The position numbers were made by a program, and so were the translations under genes. DNA of 64,000 bases. It comes from Phascolomyces articulosus. Its lineage: Eukaryota; Mucoromycota; Mucoromycetes; Mucorales; Lichtheimiaceae. A model generated the notes under the pieces. That model was given only the letters and a program-made list of their open reading frames with translations. It did not search any database and was not told the DNA's origin. Each line of letters starts with the position of its first letter. Within the stretch, counting starts at the first letter, position 1. Of the stretch, positions 37,480 to 49,881 are shown in pieces. The stretch lies in the NCBI GenBank assembly GCA_025677815.1, contig JAIXMP010000012.1, forward strand, positions 992,001 through 1,056,000. Reading direction: 5' to 3'.

Positions 37480-38007
37480 CTATTGTTTTTTTAATCCAAA
37501 TATATTTTGTTCTCCAAAGGAGATGTACTTTATACTTTAATTAATAAAAAGATATTTTTCAATTTGGTGTAATTACGGTCAGAATCACCACATAAATATA
37601 CCTGTAGGCTTACTCATAAGGATGAAGCCAAAGAAGTTAGCAAGCTTATTTGTCTTTTTCTGGATATTTCTAGGTTTATTCAGCCAACATGTCTCAAAGC
37701 GCTGGTTGTACATTCTGCTTCCATTACCGATTTCTATTTTCGTTTCGACTCATAATATCATAGTGCCATCGTAGTACAGAAGTGAGAAGTCAACCCACAT
37801 ATCATGATTTTTCTGCATTATAATTACTCTGTTTGTATTGTTGCTGCTAGTGGTGACTCACCCTGATAGTTCTCCACTACTAAAAAAATCAATCACCAAT
37901 AAATGTATGTTAAAAATATTAAAAACTAGTATAGAAATGGTGAGAGAGGGTTGACAACCTATATAAACTTCTACTGAAATGCATTTATATGAGCATCGAA
38001 TTATTGA

Positions 38008-39260
38008 TCAAATTCTACATATGGTATCATTTTCAGAGTTATTTATCTTTGAAATAAAAATGCATTCGTATCTTGATGAAATTTCAAGAGAGCATTGATG
38101 AAAACAATTCATGCCACTTTTTTTTTTCTTTTGTATGGATATACTACGGACTACGATGGCCAAATGTGCCATAATATGTCTTTGTATTATCTCTAAAATC
38201 AACAAACCATCCATCATGAACAAACATCCCATGCTGAAATTTATTAGTATATACTACCTTCATTTTAAATAATTCAATGAACTTATTATTCATGTTTGGA
38301 TCATTGACTGCAATGAAAAGGAGGAGGTATGATGTGGTTTGTTTTCCATGCGTATTGTTTTTTATAAAGTACATCCATCCCAAAAAAGATTGCTACTATC
38401 AAGGATAAAAAAAACTGTGCGACAGTGTTTTTTTATTGGAGTATTTATTTCTCGTATCAATTGAAATAGAAAAATAGAAAAATCAAAATATACTCGCGTT
38501 TCCTGCTTTTGGGGGCGACAAGTTTCTATCCTTTTTTCTTTCATGACATTGCCGATCACCCTTTCGTATATATCTTCCTTTTGTTTTAAACAATTCATTG
38601 TAGACACCAATGTCTGGATCATTGATTGTTTGAAAAGGAGGGGGAGAATGGATTTCATGTATTATATCGTCTTTATCAATAGCAATAAAAACTAAAATGT
38701 GCTTATGTTTCCTGTTTTTGGGTAAGACAGAATTCTATCATCTTTTGTTCAACAAACAGTCCTTGGCGATAAGGTCCAGATACATTTACTTCTTTTATCA
38801 TGTTCTGTCTATATATATAGCTGCTGGTGTTGTTTCCAGAATGGTTGGTATCGAAGTAGTCACATATTCTGAGATAATAGAGATAGGTAGTAGAGAGTAG
38901 CAATAAACACTTAATTAATTCATCTTAGTTTATATTCAACAAAAAAAACATTAGTATATATAGTTGAATTTGTTCAACAATACGATCAATAATTAATAGA
39001 TTGACCCTTCATCTATTACCTTGTCATGAAAAGCATTCGGTACTGGGTTTTGCTCATGATTGAATGTATAGTTTCGAGAATGATTACACAAGAGAATATG
39101 TTTGTTGAACAGATACAGTCCTTCACCGTTATTATAAAAGTGATGGCACTATCCAGGGAAATAATGGCAACTTGCGTTGTTGATTTTAATGGATGGATGG
39201 TTTATTATGTGGCGTTTTTTTTTTGTTTACACAACAACTATTATAGTTTTTTTTTTTAAA
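38008..39260 (-). repeat. Diverged tandem relics of one unknown coding segment
   Basis: Minus-strand fragments resemble one another. One (about 38640-38500) reads FQTINDPDIGVYNELFKTKG and then RYIRKGD. Another (about 38320-38150) reads AVNDPNMNNKFIELFKMKVV and then GMFVHDGWFVDF. At DNA level the block tggatcattga...aaaaggaggagg occurs at ~38298-38327 and ~38616-38645. The block gtttcctg-ttttggg occurs at ~38498 and ~38707. So at least two, perhaps three, overlapping diverged copies are present. Family unknown, all broken. Confidence 0.5.
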
Positions 39261-40939
39261 AAAAAAATAATAAGCATCTGTGCGTATATCTATATGTATA
39301 ATTCACACACACGCACACACACACGCACACACACCAAATTACCATTTTTCCTTACCTTGTGAGTGTATAAATATAATAATAAGATGATGGGATGATACGA
39401 TTTTTTCGGATGATCATGATCCGATAATAATAATAAACTGTCAAAAATAAGGAAACCCGATCAGCCAATATAATTGAAAACTGTCTTTCAAAAAAAAACA
39501 TCAGGCAAATAAATATGTAAACAAATAAAGATTAGAAGGGTGTCACAATGGGATGGAAAAAGGCGCCGTGCTGTACATTCATGCAATGTAAAAAACCGAC
39601 AAGCTTTCTATTTAGTTCCTACTATATAAACTACTAGTTCATTGACTTTTATATAACACTGATAATAGAATAATGATAATGATGATGATATAGTTGGCAA
39701 AATATATTATTTGGATGATATTCATAAGATGATTTAGACCGGCCATAGTAGCATAAAAAGAAATGATAACAATATACTGAAAATGGGTTCCAGCCATTTG
39801 TGTTACCTTTTTAAAATAATAATAAATCAGTAGTGGAACCAACTCTTTGTCACTTGGTCCAAAATATAATAAATAAAAAGACGGTGGAGTCTTTTTAACA
39901 TTTTCACCTTTTTTTAAAGAAGTAGTTAGTTTGGATGTATTAGCAAGGATGAAGGATGAAGTATAGAATACTAAATAATAATAATAATAATAATAAAGTC
40001 ATGGCTCCGAAATGGATGGTTAGTAACACGTATCACAAAGAAAAAAAAAAGATTCTCTCTTGATGATGATGCACAAAGGTTAAACACACTTCTTCGGGTT
40101 AAACTTTTCCGAACATATATAAAAATCTACTAAAATAAGACAAAAACCCTTTTTATTCTTTGATTGTTACACTTCTCCTTTTAAAGATGTAAAGTAATAA
40201 ACTGTCTGTTGATTATACCTATTCTTCGTCTTCTTTCATTTCGTGTTCATAATAATATAAAGTACCCTGAAATAAGAAGAATGTCTCAAAAGTAATATCT
40301 ACTACTTTGCAGATGGGGGAAGAGTCACCAGACATATTTGTATATGAGAAAGAAGCGGGAAAAAAAAACTGAAAAAAGCGCGATCGTTTTGATGACTTTA
40401 CAATTACTATCACTTGTTATAACAACGAACAAGCCGCGGGCATGAACTACTACTTGTACTATGATATAACAGTTCTATTATTACTATTGTTGTCGCCGCT
40501 TCTTCCTTTGTTATATAAATGGACAAATGTTGAGTAACCACTTACTTGCATCCTCTTCTTGATTATATACTTAAATTTATCGTTCCTGCAAAAATTTATC
40601 AAATAGAGTCACAAGAAGAATATATCGTCATTTTAATCAAATTGAAATGTTTCGAAATATGCTTGTCGTTTTACTTGTCAGTTTGGGGTTTATATAAAAT
40701 AATCTAATCTTTATATAAATATTGGGGGGGGGGAGGATTCGTTGTACAACGCTCACACACAATCATGTTAATAGTTGTATGCGTGCAGCACCGCGTTAAA
40801 GTTTTTTTTTTTTTTCACAGCCAATCTAAACATCAAGTAGTCATTATAAAAGAAGCAAACCATCCCACTTTTTTCTTCTTTTTTCCTTTTTTTTTTCTTC
40901 TTTACCAAAACCCTTTTTTTTTTCTTCTGTTCATCCATC
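39261..40939. other. Intergenic, promoter side of the membrane-protein gene
   Basis: No gene seen. It contains a (CA)-rich tract (39303-39335), an (AAT)n run (39978-39995), and, near 40690-40735, tttatataaa-type TATA-like sequences followed by a G9 run and then a long pyrimidine tract running up to the ATG. That architecture is typical of strongly expressed fungal genes. Confidence 0.5.
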
Positions 40940-42079
40940 ATGTCCAGACTTCATATCTTTCAAAAGGTAGTCAACGTTCTTGTTTATCTTTTCTTTTTGT
41001 CCACTACAGTTTACTCTGTCGTTGGTCCTGCTCCTGATGAGGGTGTCTCTGATGGTCAAACCTACATCACTCCATGTAAGTATCATCTTCCAATTTATTA
41101 GATGTGCTACTGTTATCTACAACAAGAAGAGGGCTGCACTTGACGAAGCTTTTTTTTTGAAATTAACATGATGATTTTACTAGCTTTCTGGATTGAATGG
41201 GTCTGGACTGTGATTCATCTCCTTTTGGGTGGTTTTGTCATCTATCAGTGGTTCGAGGCTGCTCATGAACAAGCTATCCATGGTGTTGGCTGGCACTTTG
41301 TCATTTCTGTCTTGTTGAACGCTGCTTGGCTCGCTCTTATTGTAAGTCATCCTTATTCTAATGGAGAAGATGAAAAAGTCGTTCATTTATATTTATACGC
41401 GCGCATTTATTATAGAAACACGGTCACTTTATCATTGGTTTCATTTTCGTTCTTCTTACTGCTTCTTCAGTCTCGTTCGTGTTCTGTAAGTTTGAAAAAT
41501 CCTTCATTCTCTTTTATACCGGATGAATAATAATAATAACTGTTTATTATAGATAACCTTGCCAACAATCATCCTGCTACTACCTGGTATGACAAGCTTT
41601 TCATCCATGCTCCTTTCTCCCTCTGGCACGGTTGGGTTGTTTTCTCCTCTGTTGTTGGTCTCTTCCAAGCTTTCACCCACACTAGTGAAGAAGGTCCTGG
41701 TGTCTGGAGCCGTATCTTTGTGATCATTGGTCTTGTTTTCTTGGGTTTCACTGCTATTGGTTATGTCGAATACAAGAAGCAAAAGGGAGATCTTACCAGT
41801 GCTTTCGTCATTGCTCTTGGTTTGTTGGCCGTCTTCACCAACCAATCCGACCCATGGATCCGCTGGTAAGTCTCTTTTTTTTTAATTTATTAATAGATCA
41901 TATACATTGTGATGGGGAAATCATTGATGTATTGATATACTGATCCTTTTTAAATCATCATTTTTTTTAGGGTTGCTTTCGCTGAAGCCATCATCAGTTT
42001 CTTGTACCCTGCTCGTCCTTACGTTTTCAAGTTGGTGGGCCGTAACACTGAAGCTGAAAACGCACCATTGCTTGGTTAA
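40940..42079 (+). CDS. Multi-pass membrane protein, TspO/MBR-like (tentative)
   Basis: Five exons (40940-41075, 41184-41341, 41416-41485, 41553-41865, 41971-42079) close in frame to 261 aa. The N-terminus has a hydrophobic segment (VVNVLVYLFFLSTTVYSVVG) that is a signal peptide or first membrane span. Further hydrophobic spans are WTVIHLLLGGFVIYQWF, FVISVLLNAAWLALI, FIIGFIFVLLTASSVSFVF, PFSLWHGWVVFSSVVGLF, IFVIIGLVFLGFTAIGYV and SAFVIALGLLAVF. The APFSLWHGWVVFSSVVGL block and the scattered Trp residues recall TspO/MBR-type sensory proteins, but the similarity is weak. It ends ENAPLLG. Codons are unusually uniform (GTC, GCT, CTT, ACC, AAG), and the promoter has a long pyrimidine tract, both suggesting strong expression. 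It stands alone in a gene-poor region. Function not established. Confidence 0.8.
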
Positions 42080-43484
42080 GAATACTAATAATAATACTTA
42101 TATTAATCATCTCTCTTCTTTTCCATTATTTCCCCTTATTGTATATTTGTAGTATTTGAATAGCTCTTTTTTTCTCTTATAGGAGTTCCTTTACTCTATA
42201 TTTTCTCTACTCTATTTTTTTTATATAACTACTTCTTTATCCCCCCCCCTTTGTTTATCCCACCTGTTTTCTCTTGTTATTAATAAAAAGAAACTGTATG
42301 TATGTGTGGGTTTATATTTGATGATACAAAAAAAATGGTATTAATAATAATGGATGTAGTAATATGCCTTTTACGTCATGTCTCCGGCATTGAATAGGTA
42401 TGTATCACATTATACAATGCTGTGTTTTATATTTTTTGTACTCCATGTTATGCGTGCCTATCAAATTCCCATGTGTGGTACCATAAATTTTGCGCATCCT
42501 TATTTCCATAGTCAAGGTTCTTTGTAACCAACAACTTGTCTTAAAGGCATAAACCAAAACAGCCCTCTTTGCATCTTTATTTTTGTTATGCTTTTTTTTT
42601 TGGGGGGGAAGGGAAGTGTAAGTGTAAGTAAGAAGACAAGCGAGGGTCTTTTCATGCTTGATTTTGTGTACCTGAAGGATGAAGAAAGTTATTTCGTCTG
42701 TGTAGTACACACAGAATAACATCTATACATTACATAGCATATCAATAACAACAACAAACATCGATGCTTCTTTTTGAATGCATCTTTCTTTACGTATTTT
42801 ATTGCTGGGAATAGAGTCATCCTTCATAAAGTTTCTCATCAAAACATACCCGTGGGATTTTTTACGTTTCTTGCCACACACTTCGTAACCATAGAATTAG
42901 AATGAACCTGTGACAATTTTATATATAAAAACAACTTTCAAAGATGAAACATTATATTATTATGTCGATGAAAAAAAAAGTTACACACTTTTCAAAGAAT
43001 GTTGATAGGATCATTTTTTGTGATTATTTCTCATACGTTGAAGATTTGCAATAAAGTGCAAAAAATTTGTCAATGCTCTTTATTAACTAAGTTGTTATCA
43101 ATTATAACATCTTTTTCTATAAATATCACGTAACTTTTTTTTATCTGATGAAAGAAAAACGCGTAGTACTATTTGTTTTTATTATTATTATAAAATAAAA
43201 CTTGTTACGGATGAATGATCGAGTTTATATGCACACTCAACAAATAATTCTTATTTCCTATGCAGTTTACTATTATAAAGTCATATTCTATTGCTTTGGG
43301 AATTGATAGAACAAATACCTTTTGATTTAATGCTATTAATAATATCATGTACTACAATTACTCACCATTAGCATCTTCTCATCAAAAATTTATTGATCAG
43401 ATATCAAGCCTCTTTAAGTAAATAATATGGGCAATAGATCATTCTAATACTTCCTTGGTACCTTTTTTTTGTTTACTGCTCAGT
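42080..43484. other. Gene-free stretch downstream of the membrane-protein gene
   Basis: No coding block supported on either strand. Confidence 0.45.
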
Positions 43485-43770
43485 CACGTTAGAAACAATG
43501 ATGGTATACAACACTACTTATGAGACCGAACAATCGGACAGCGCGGTGGGTAAATCCATCAAGTGATAACAATACATACTTTAATTATTGTTTTGTTCTT
43601 CATTTAAACACATCATGCGCACATAATATTGGTAGAAGAATGAAGACGTTTATTTTTAATGTACAAGTGCTTTTTTTTTCAGTACGAACACGTGAGCTAT
43701 ATTCTAACTGTTGTTGCTGCTGTGTTACCTATGCTCATGTGCCAAAAAGGATGATCTTTATAGGACCATC
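43485..43770 (+). repeat. Old duplication, copy 1
   Basis: This shares ordered blocks with 45741-46003: cacgttagaaa, gagaccgaaca-tcgga, catcaagtgataacaata, gtgagctatattc, and catgtgccaaaaag followed by taggaccat. Sequence between the blocks has diverged. Direct orientation, about 2.25 kb apart. Confidence 0.7.
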
Positions 43771-44614
43771 ATTGCAATGAGAAAGTATCAATCTAATCAT
43801 GATCATTATCTAATAATACTATAACAAACAATATTACTGTACGGTCCAGGCTGTTTATTAACACCATTTGAATTTATTGTCTTGTTCCATCAGTATAGCA
43901 ATAAAATGATGACCAAAATTCATATTTGAGAGTCGCATATAGTGGGTCACTAGCATATGTATAGGTGCATTCTATTTTTTTTTTCTATAACTACAATGAC
44001 TGATAAGAATATATTATTCGTGATAATAATGACAGAAGATGATATAAAATAGTACAAGTAGAAGATTTTTCTTATCTTTTTTTTTTTTTTTTGAGAAGTC
44101 AATAAAAAAAAGTGAACGATTTGCTCACTATTATTATATCAAGTATCACCCATGTCTTTGAAATATTTAGTCATAAGCTATCAACTATTACCATCAATCA
44201 TAATTATATTGGCACCAGAAACACATAAGGGATATGATAAGAATAGTGGTTTATAAGCAGAGAACCAAGTACACTCATACTAATTTTTGGATATGGTATC
44301 GAGTAGCATTGTATTGATAAATATATTCAACATTTCACATCAATGACCAATGAATACCAGTAATTATGTATCAAGCTCTACTCAGCATCTTTTACTGTCA
44401 GGAGTAGCCGCAATGCGATAGTGTACCGTTATTTAGCTCCAATCGACCCGGGTTAACACAGAGGACTTTGTATTTAAAGTCAAACACACATAAAATGCGC
44501 CACAGTTAAAATGAAAACTAACCCCATTATTGCATATAGATAAGGAGATCGTCACTAGATGCTATGATCTGTATCTGCTATTTTACATAAACAACATATT
44601 AGCAAATTCATTCT

Positions 44615-45466
44615 AGCTACTGGGCACAAGTACCAGAAACTTACAATCACGAACATCAATTCGCCCTGTCAAAAGAAATTCAAAGACAGAAAGAAGTTGC
44701 AAACAGTGTTCTTCTTATTCACCTTAGCAAATTTTACTGGGATAACGTGTTTGATAAAGATGAGGTGCATGAAATTTGAACTACATCATCCCCTTTTCAT
44801 TTTTATATAATCGATGGTCCAGACACGAATGAATTCATTAAATCATTTAAATGAAGATGTAGTCTTATTTTATTGGATAAATACCAATTTGGAATAATTG
44901 CTCGTGATGAATGGCTTGTTGATTTTAAGGAACAAATGAAGATATCATGGAAAAAACTGGTTATACGTAGCAAATCCATGCAAAATAAACAAAATTTATG
45001 CACTTAACTCAGATTTACCGAGTTATAAAAGTTTTTTCTGAAGGCAAATAACTCGGAAAATGATATCAATTATCGAATTTGGGCAAGCGTTCGATATTCG
45101 GATGATGACACTTGGTAAACGTTCATAGGTGTGCATCTTTACCTGATTCTCTTCCCTTTTCTACTAGTTTTTTAATATTGTTGACATACATGTATTGACG
45201 GTCACTTTTTTTTTTACAAGAAACGAGAAAATCGTTTAGATAACCAGCAGCAACAACTCGAATTGAGCAATTGGAAAGCTAAAAAACATCAAGGAATGCC
45301 AGTGAACTCATATTCTATGTATTATGACGGTGCCAAACTTGGGTGTGGTGAAACGGTCGAGATGACGAAGGAGAAAATAAAATATCCCAAAAACACTACG
45401 GGCCATATTAGTAGAATGGGCAACAAGTGCCCCTATAAAGAAACAAATCCACCGCTTTTCCCTTGA
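44615..45466 (+). pseudogene. Decayed gene of unknown family
   Basis: Plus-strand coding-like blocks: SYWAQVPETYNHEHQFALSK and IQRQKEVANSVLLIHLSKFY ending WDNVFDKDEVHEI (44615-44779); LLDKYQFGIIARDEWLVDFK and MKISWKKLVIRSKSM (about 44865-44995, another frame); then RLDNQQQQLELSNWKAKKHQ, GMPVNSYSMYYDGAKLGCGE and GHISRMGNKCPYKETNPPLF, ending in TGA at 45466. The end loosely resembles a zinc-knuckle tail of transposases (GHISR..NKCPY), so a mobile-element origin is possible. Stops separate the blocks. It lies between the two copies of the direct duplication. Family not recognised. Confidence 0.45.
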
Positions 45467-45740
45467 TCCTAACTGGCAAGCATAGTATTTTATAATGGTT
45501 TTGTATTTAGAGTATAAACTACCAAAACCAATACACAAAAAAACCATCATACCTCCCATCTAATAATAACTCTAGAAAACGAAAACGATTGAAACAAAAA
45601 GAATTTCAAATTATGCCATGTCATAAATACCTATCCATCATGTAGATAGATCCTATATCTTTTTAATTTTAGTTAGCAATTGACTATAAAAGGAGTGTAT
45701 GTTTATTACTGTCATTGTATTTGGATATCTGTTGCTTCGG

Positions 45741-46003
45741 CACGTTAGAAAATAAAAACAACACTTTACGAGACCGAACATTCGGATGCGTAGGTAAATT
45801 CATCAAGTGATAACAATAAATTTGATGCATCGACATGATGTGTCATAACAACAATAAAAAAAATGTACGTTTGGTTTTGGAATTTATAAGTCTTGTTTAT
45901 TAATAACAATAGCAGCACCATGTGAGCTATATTCCATATCTTCTTTTTCTTCTGTATATTGCTGTTGCACTACCTCTGTTCATGTGCCAAAAAGTAGGAC
46001 CAT
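45741..46003 (+). repeat. Old duplication, copy 2
   Basis: Diverged direct copy of 43485-43770 (same blocks in the same order). Together the two flank the decayed gene at 44.6-45.5 kb. Confidence 0.7.
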
Positions 46004-47673
46004 TATGTCTTGTAAAAAAGTATAAAGTTGCAGGATTAAAAATCTGATCGTTATTTATTATTATTATAATAAACAATATATTTCCAGACACTATTACAAC
46101 TACAACAAACCAGAGTAGTTCTCGGTACAGAAAATATTACTTTTTATATCCACCATCGCCTGGAAAAGCTGCATTTACTACATTATTTCTATATTGAAAA
46201 AGCAACGCTTGGTTATCTTTTAAAAAAACTAACAAATAAACGACCACTCAAATAGTATATTTCACACCATCAAGAGACAAGGAATTTTTTTTTATAATGG
46301 TAGCATCATAAGACGTTATTATTTTATTAGGAAGGATAGGAAACACCCCAAAAATAATATGTGAGAATCCCTAAAAAAAATCATCCAAACATATGGATTT
46401 AAACAAGTAGATTTCATTCCAGAAAAAAAAAGAACCAAAGCCCAGAATGGTTATCGTCTTACATATTTTTGGCACAAGATATGAATCATGATCACGACAA
46501 TGTAAAACAATTGATGACTCAAAACTGAGCTTCTTCTTGTTGTTAAGTGTGTTCTTTTTTCTTTTCATTTTTTTGATAATAAGATTTTAAAACCTCCTTA
46601 TGGAGATAATATGTATAGAAAAACAACAGCCACGGAAGACACCGATTATTAACAAACCCTGCATGATCGACATACAACGACTTGTTTGTGTGTATACATA
46701 CTTATCCAGGGAAAAAAAGGGACAGCAAGAGCGTTTTTCATCTCACACATTTGTAATAGATAGGAGGGTGGTAAAACAAAATAAGAAAACAGGAGAAGAT
46801 GGTAGTGATAATGATGTACAATAAAGAACACATTTACAGAGTTGATCGATAAAATAAAATCATAGAATAGTATGTAGACTATTATCTATGCAGTAAAGAG
46901 ACTCTTTTTGTTTTTCCAAATCCACTTTATTTGATGGTGTCTCTATGAAATCTACTAAGTTAGTTTTTTTTTTAGATCGTAAAAGTCGGGTAAATATTGA
47001 AACGTTTATTATTTTGTAGTTTAATTCAAATAAGGCAAATTGGATAATCGGTAGTTATCGATATAGTCTACTAATAAGCTTTTAAGAAGGTTCTTTCATA
47101 ATGCAATATTCTATTGAACTATTCATAAAATTAAATACTTATAGTCATATGCTATTCTTACACTATTAAACGAATGGAAAAATAATACATTTATATTTCA
47201 GTGATAATTGTTTAAAGAAGATGGTTCAATCATCATCGTTGATGGTATCACGCATAAAGCTTTTTTTTTTTTGTTTTGTATCACTGTTACGCATTGTTCG
47301 GCGTTTTCCGCTCCTGGTGGATATAAAAAAAACCATCAACGCTCTAAATAAACTATTATGTGGTATAAATAGATGAAACTATCTAGATATAAAATGAAAT
47401 ATAATTATCATAGATTACATTAAAAAAAGGATACGTGGTGATGATTAAAGTGAATGCTATATACATTCAATATATAGGATTACTGTTTGGCGCATTGCAA
47501 ACCTTTGTTGTTGCGCAAAGTTTCACAAAAAAATGTTCTTATGACAAAGTTAAATACATCTATTAGATCCAACAATTCAGGCATATTTTATCAGAGAAAT
47601 GTGCCACGTATTTATTAGTATGAAGAAGAAAAAGGAGAGATGAAAAAAAAGAAGTCAAAATAAAATCATTTTT
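46004..47673. other. Gene-free AT-rich stretch
   Basis: This is downstream of the kes1-like gene. No supported coding block or RNA gene. Confidence 0.45.
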
Positions 47674-49881
47674 TTAAGTGGCAACTAGATTTTTATCTGT
47701 AGTAGTAGTAGTAGTAGTAGTAGTAGTTGCTGTCATCATTGTAGAATCTACTTTTTTCGTTGTTGGTGTACAATTCGTAGTAGATGGTGATGAAGTAGAA
47801 GATGATGTACCAAATACAAATGCGTCTAAGGTCTTGATATTTGTGGCAACACTTTTGAAAAATGATAGGATAAGAAAAGGAAAGAAGGAAAACATGTGAG
47901 TATCATCATTTATCGGTATGATGACAGATGTTTATCGATATAAAATAATAATAATTACCCATCATTATCATCAGATTTAAGTATATATTCATTTGTAGAA
48001 GGATTCAATCGAAAGAATCGTGATTTAAATTGAGTTCCTTGTATTTGACGTTCTTTTGCATCTGCCCTTTGTTTATCTTCTATCCACATTTTTTCATTGG
48101 TGGCTGTATCCATATCTTTTCGTTTCAATGCATCTGTCACTTTACTCCATAACCTATTATCATTATTTGTTATTATCATTTTGTACCAAAAATAGAATAA
48201 TGCATAAACAAAAAGGGGATTTAATTTTTTTTTTTTTTTACCTTCGAGATTCATGATTTTCTTGTTGGTGCTCCTGTTCCACAATCATGGGATGAATCGT
48301 TGATTTTTTCACATCGAATAATGATTGCTTCTTTGAAGACTACGTTTTTTTTTTTTGACATATGGAAAAGTGATGAGTGATTCATTTTTCTCTCTCTTTC
48401 CCCATCCATTTTAAAGCATATTATTGATATAGTTGTAGCGTATTATCCAATAAATCCTTTTCCTCAGCTGATCCCATATGTTATTTTGTTCATGAGACTT
48501 TTTAAAAAACAATAATATTTACCTTGGGAGCATGAATGAACAATTCGTTTGACCATGTTCCCGATATTTCTTTTAACACTTGACCTGTCGTCTCATTTTT
48601 TATTTTACCAGTCACTGCATTATATTGACCTGAAAAGAATCCCTATGAATTGTCAAGTAAATATTAATATACAACCCAAAAAGAATAAATGAGATCAATA
48701 AGTTCAATAAATACCTTGGTTTTGAAATTCAATTCACAAACAAATCCATTTTTAGGACATTTTACCGAACAACTATCACCCAATTCCATGACCATTTTAC
48801 CAACTATTACATGATCAAAATAGATTAAAATGAATGGTCTTGCATAAAAAAAAGTATAGTGATCATCATCATAAACTTACATAAGATGCCTCTTGCATAA
48901 ACATTTGGCATAGTAATAAAATACTGTTCATTATTCCAACGTTCCATTGTAATTGTAGAAGATCCTTCCATTAAAGTGGCAGCACTATTACCCAGGAACT
49001 TTGGTTTGGGTCTCAGGTTACCCTGGATCATAATGCCATTTTCGGGACTTGCATAATGATAGGCACTCATGGGTGGATGATGAGACACTTGTTCTGCAAC
49101 ATAAATGGCTTCAGTTCCATTTGCATACTTCCATCGACTTCGAAAAATTTCACCAAGCACAGGATTATATGGTTTTTTAACTCCCTATATATTCCAATAT
49201 TTTACCCCATTTTGTTATTGTTGTTATTATTGATGAATTGTATATATTTGGATAAAGTATCATAATTGTTATGAGAATAATGAGACATAATAAAAAGATG
49301 GACATGAAAAAAATATCCCTGGATTTTTCACGTGGAGTCCCCATGTTGTTGTTGTTATCGTTGTAGGATGGAAATCCTACTTTTTTTTGTGTTTGTCTAT
49401 ACGACTTTTTTTTTAATCTTCTTTGTCGTTTATATACATACCTTGGGTTTAATATGCCAACCAGATAAAAAGAAACCGACCACTCCAATAAATCGATCTA
49501 AAGGGTCTGTGGGTGTTGTTGCTCTATATTATGATTTATTTGCATGATTATTAGAAAAACTCCTTATTCTACTTTCTTTCTTTCCTTTGCAACAACGGTC
49601 AAGATGGTCCTTTCATCCAAAAGAAACATAAAGTATATAATGACTTACTCCAATAATAATTCTGGATGACTCATGAAATCGGTGATTCTTTCAAGCATAC
49701 TACGTGGTTCAAGCACAAAAGTGGGTAAAGTAACGCGATGGAGGTCCGTGCCTTTACCCAATTGTGCAATAATTCCCATAAGGATACTACGTGAATCATC
49801 TTCTAAAACTTCTGTACAATCTGGATCACCATCAGGTCCACCATTTCCATTGGTTGTTGCTGTTTTATTCTTTCGAGTCAT
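47674..49881 (-). CDS. kes1: Oxysterol-binding protein, Kes1/Osh4 type
   Basis: Eight exons (49881-49649, 49523-49442, 49184-48881, 48803-48715, 48642-48523, 48339-48242, 48153-47959, 47851-47674) close in frame to 432 aa, close to the length of yeast Kes1/Osh4 (434). These proteins exchange sterol and PI4P between membranes. There is no PH domain or FFAT motif, so it is the short soluble class. Visible signatures are FIGVVGFFLSGWHIKPKGVK, KPYNPVLGEIFRSRW (residues 109-123, with the PI4P-binding Lys and Asn), the family hallmark EQVSHHPP at 136-143, and GKMVMELGDSCSVKCPKNGF, SGTWSNELF, FFRLNPSTNEYIL. The final exon adds an unusual Ser/Thr tail containing a run of ten Thr from a microsatellite (47699-47728). 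The tail is the least certain part. Confidence 0.92.
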
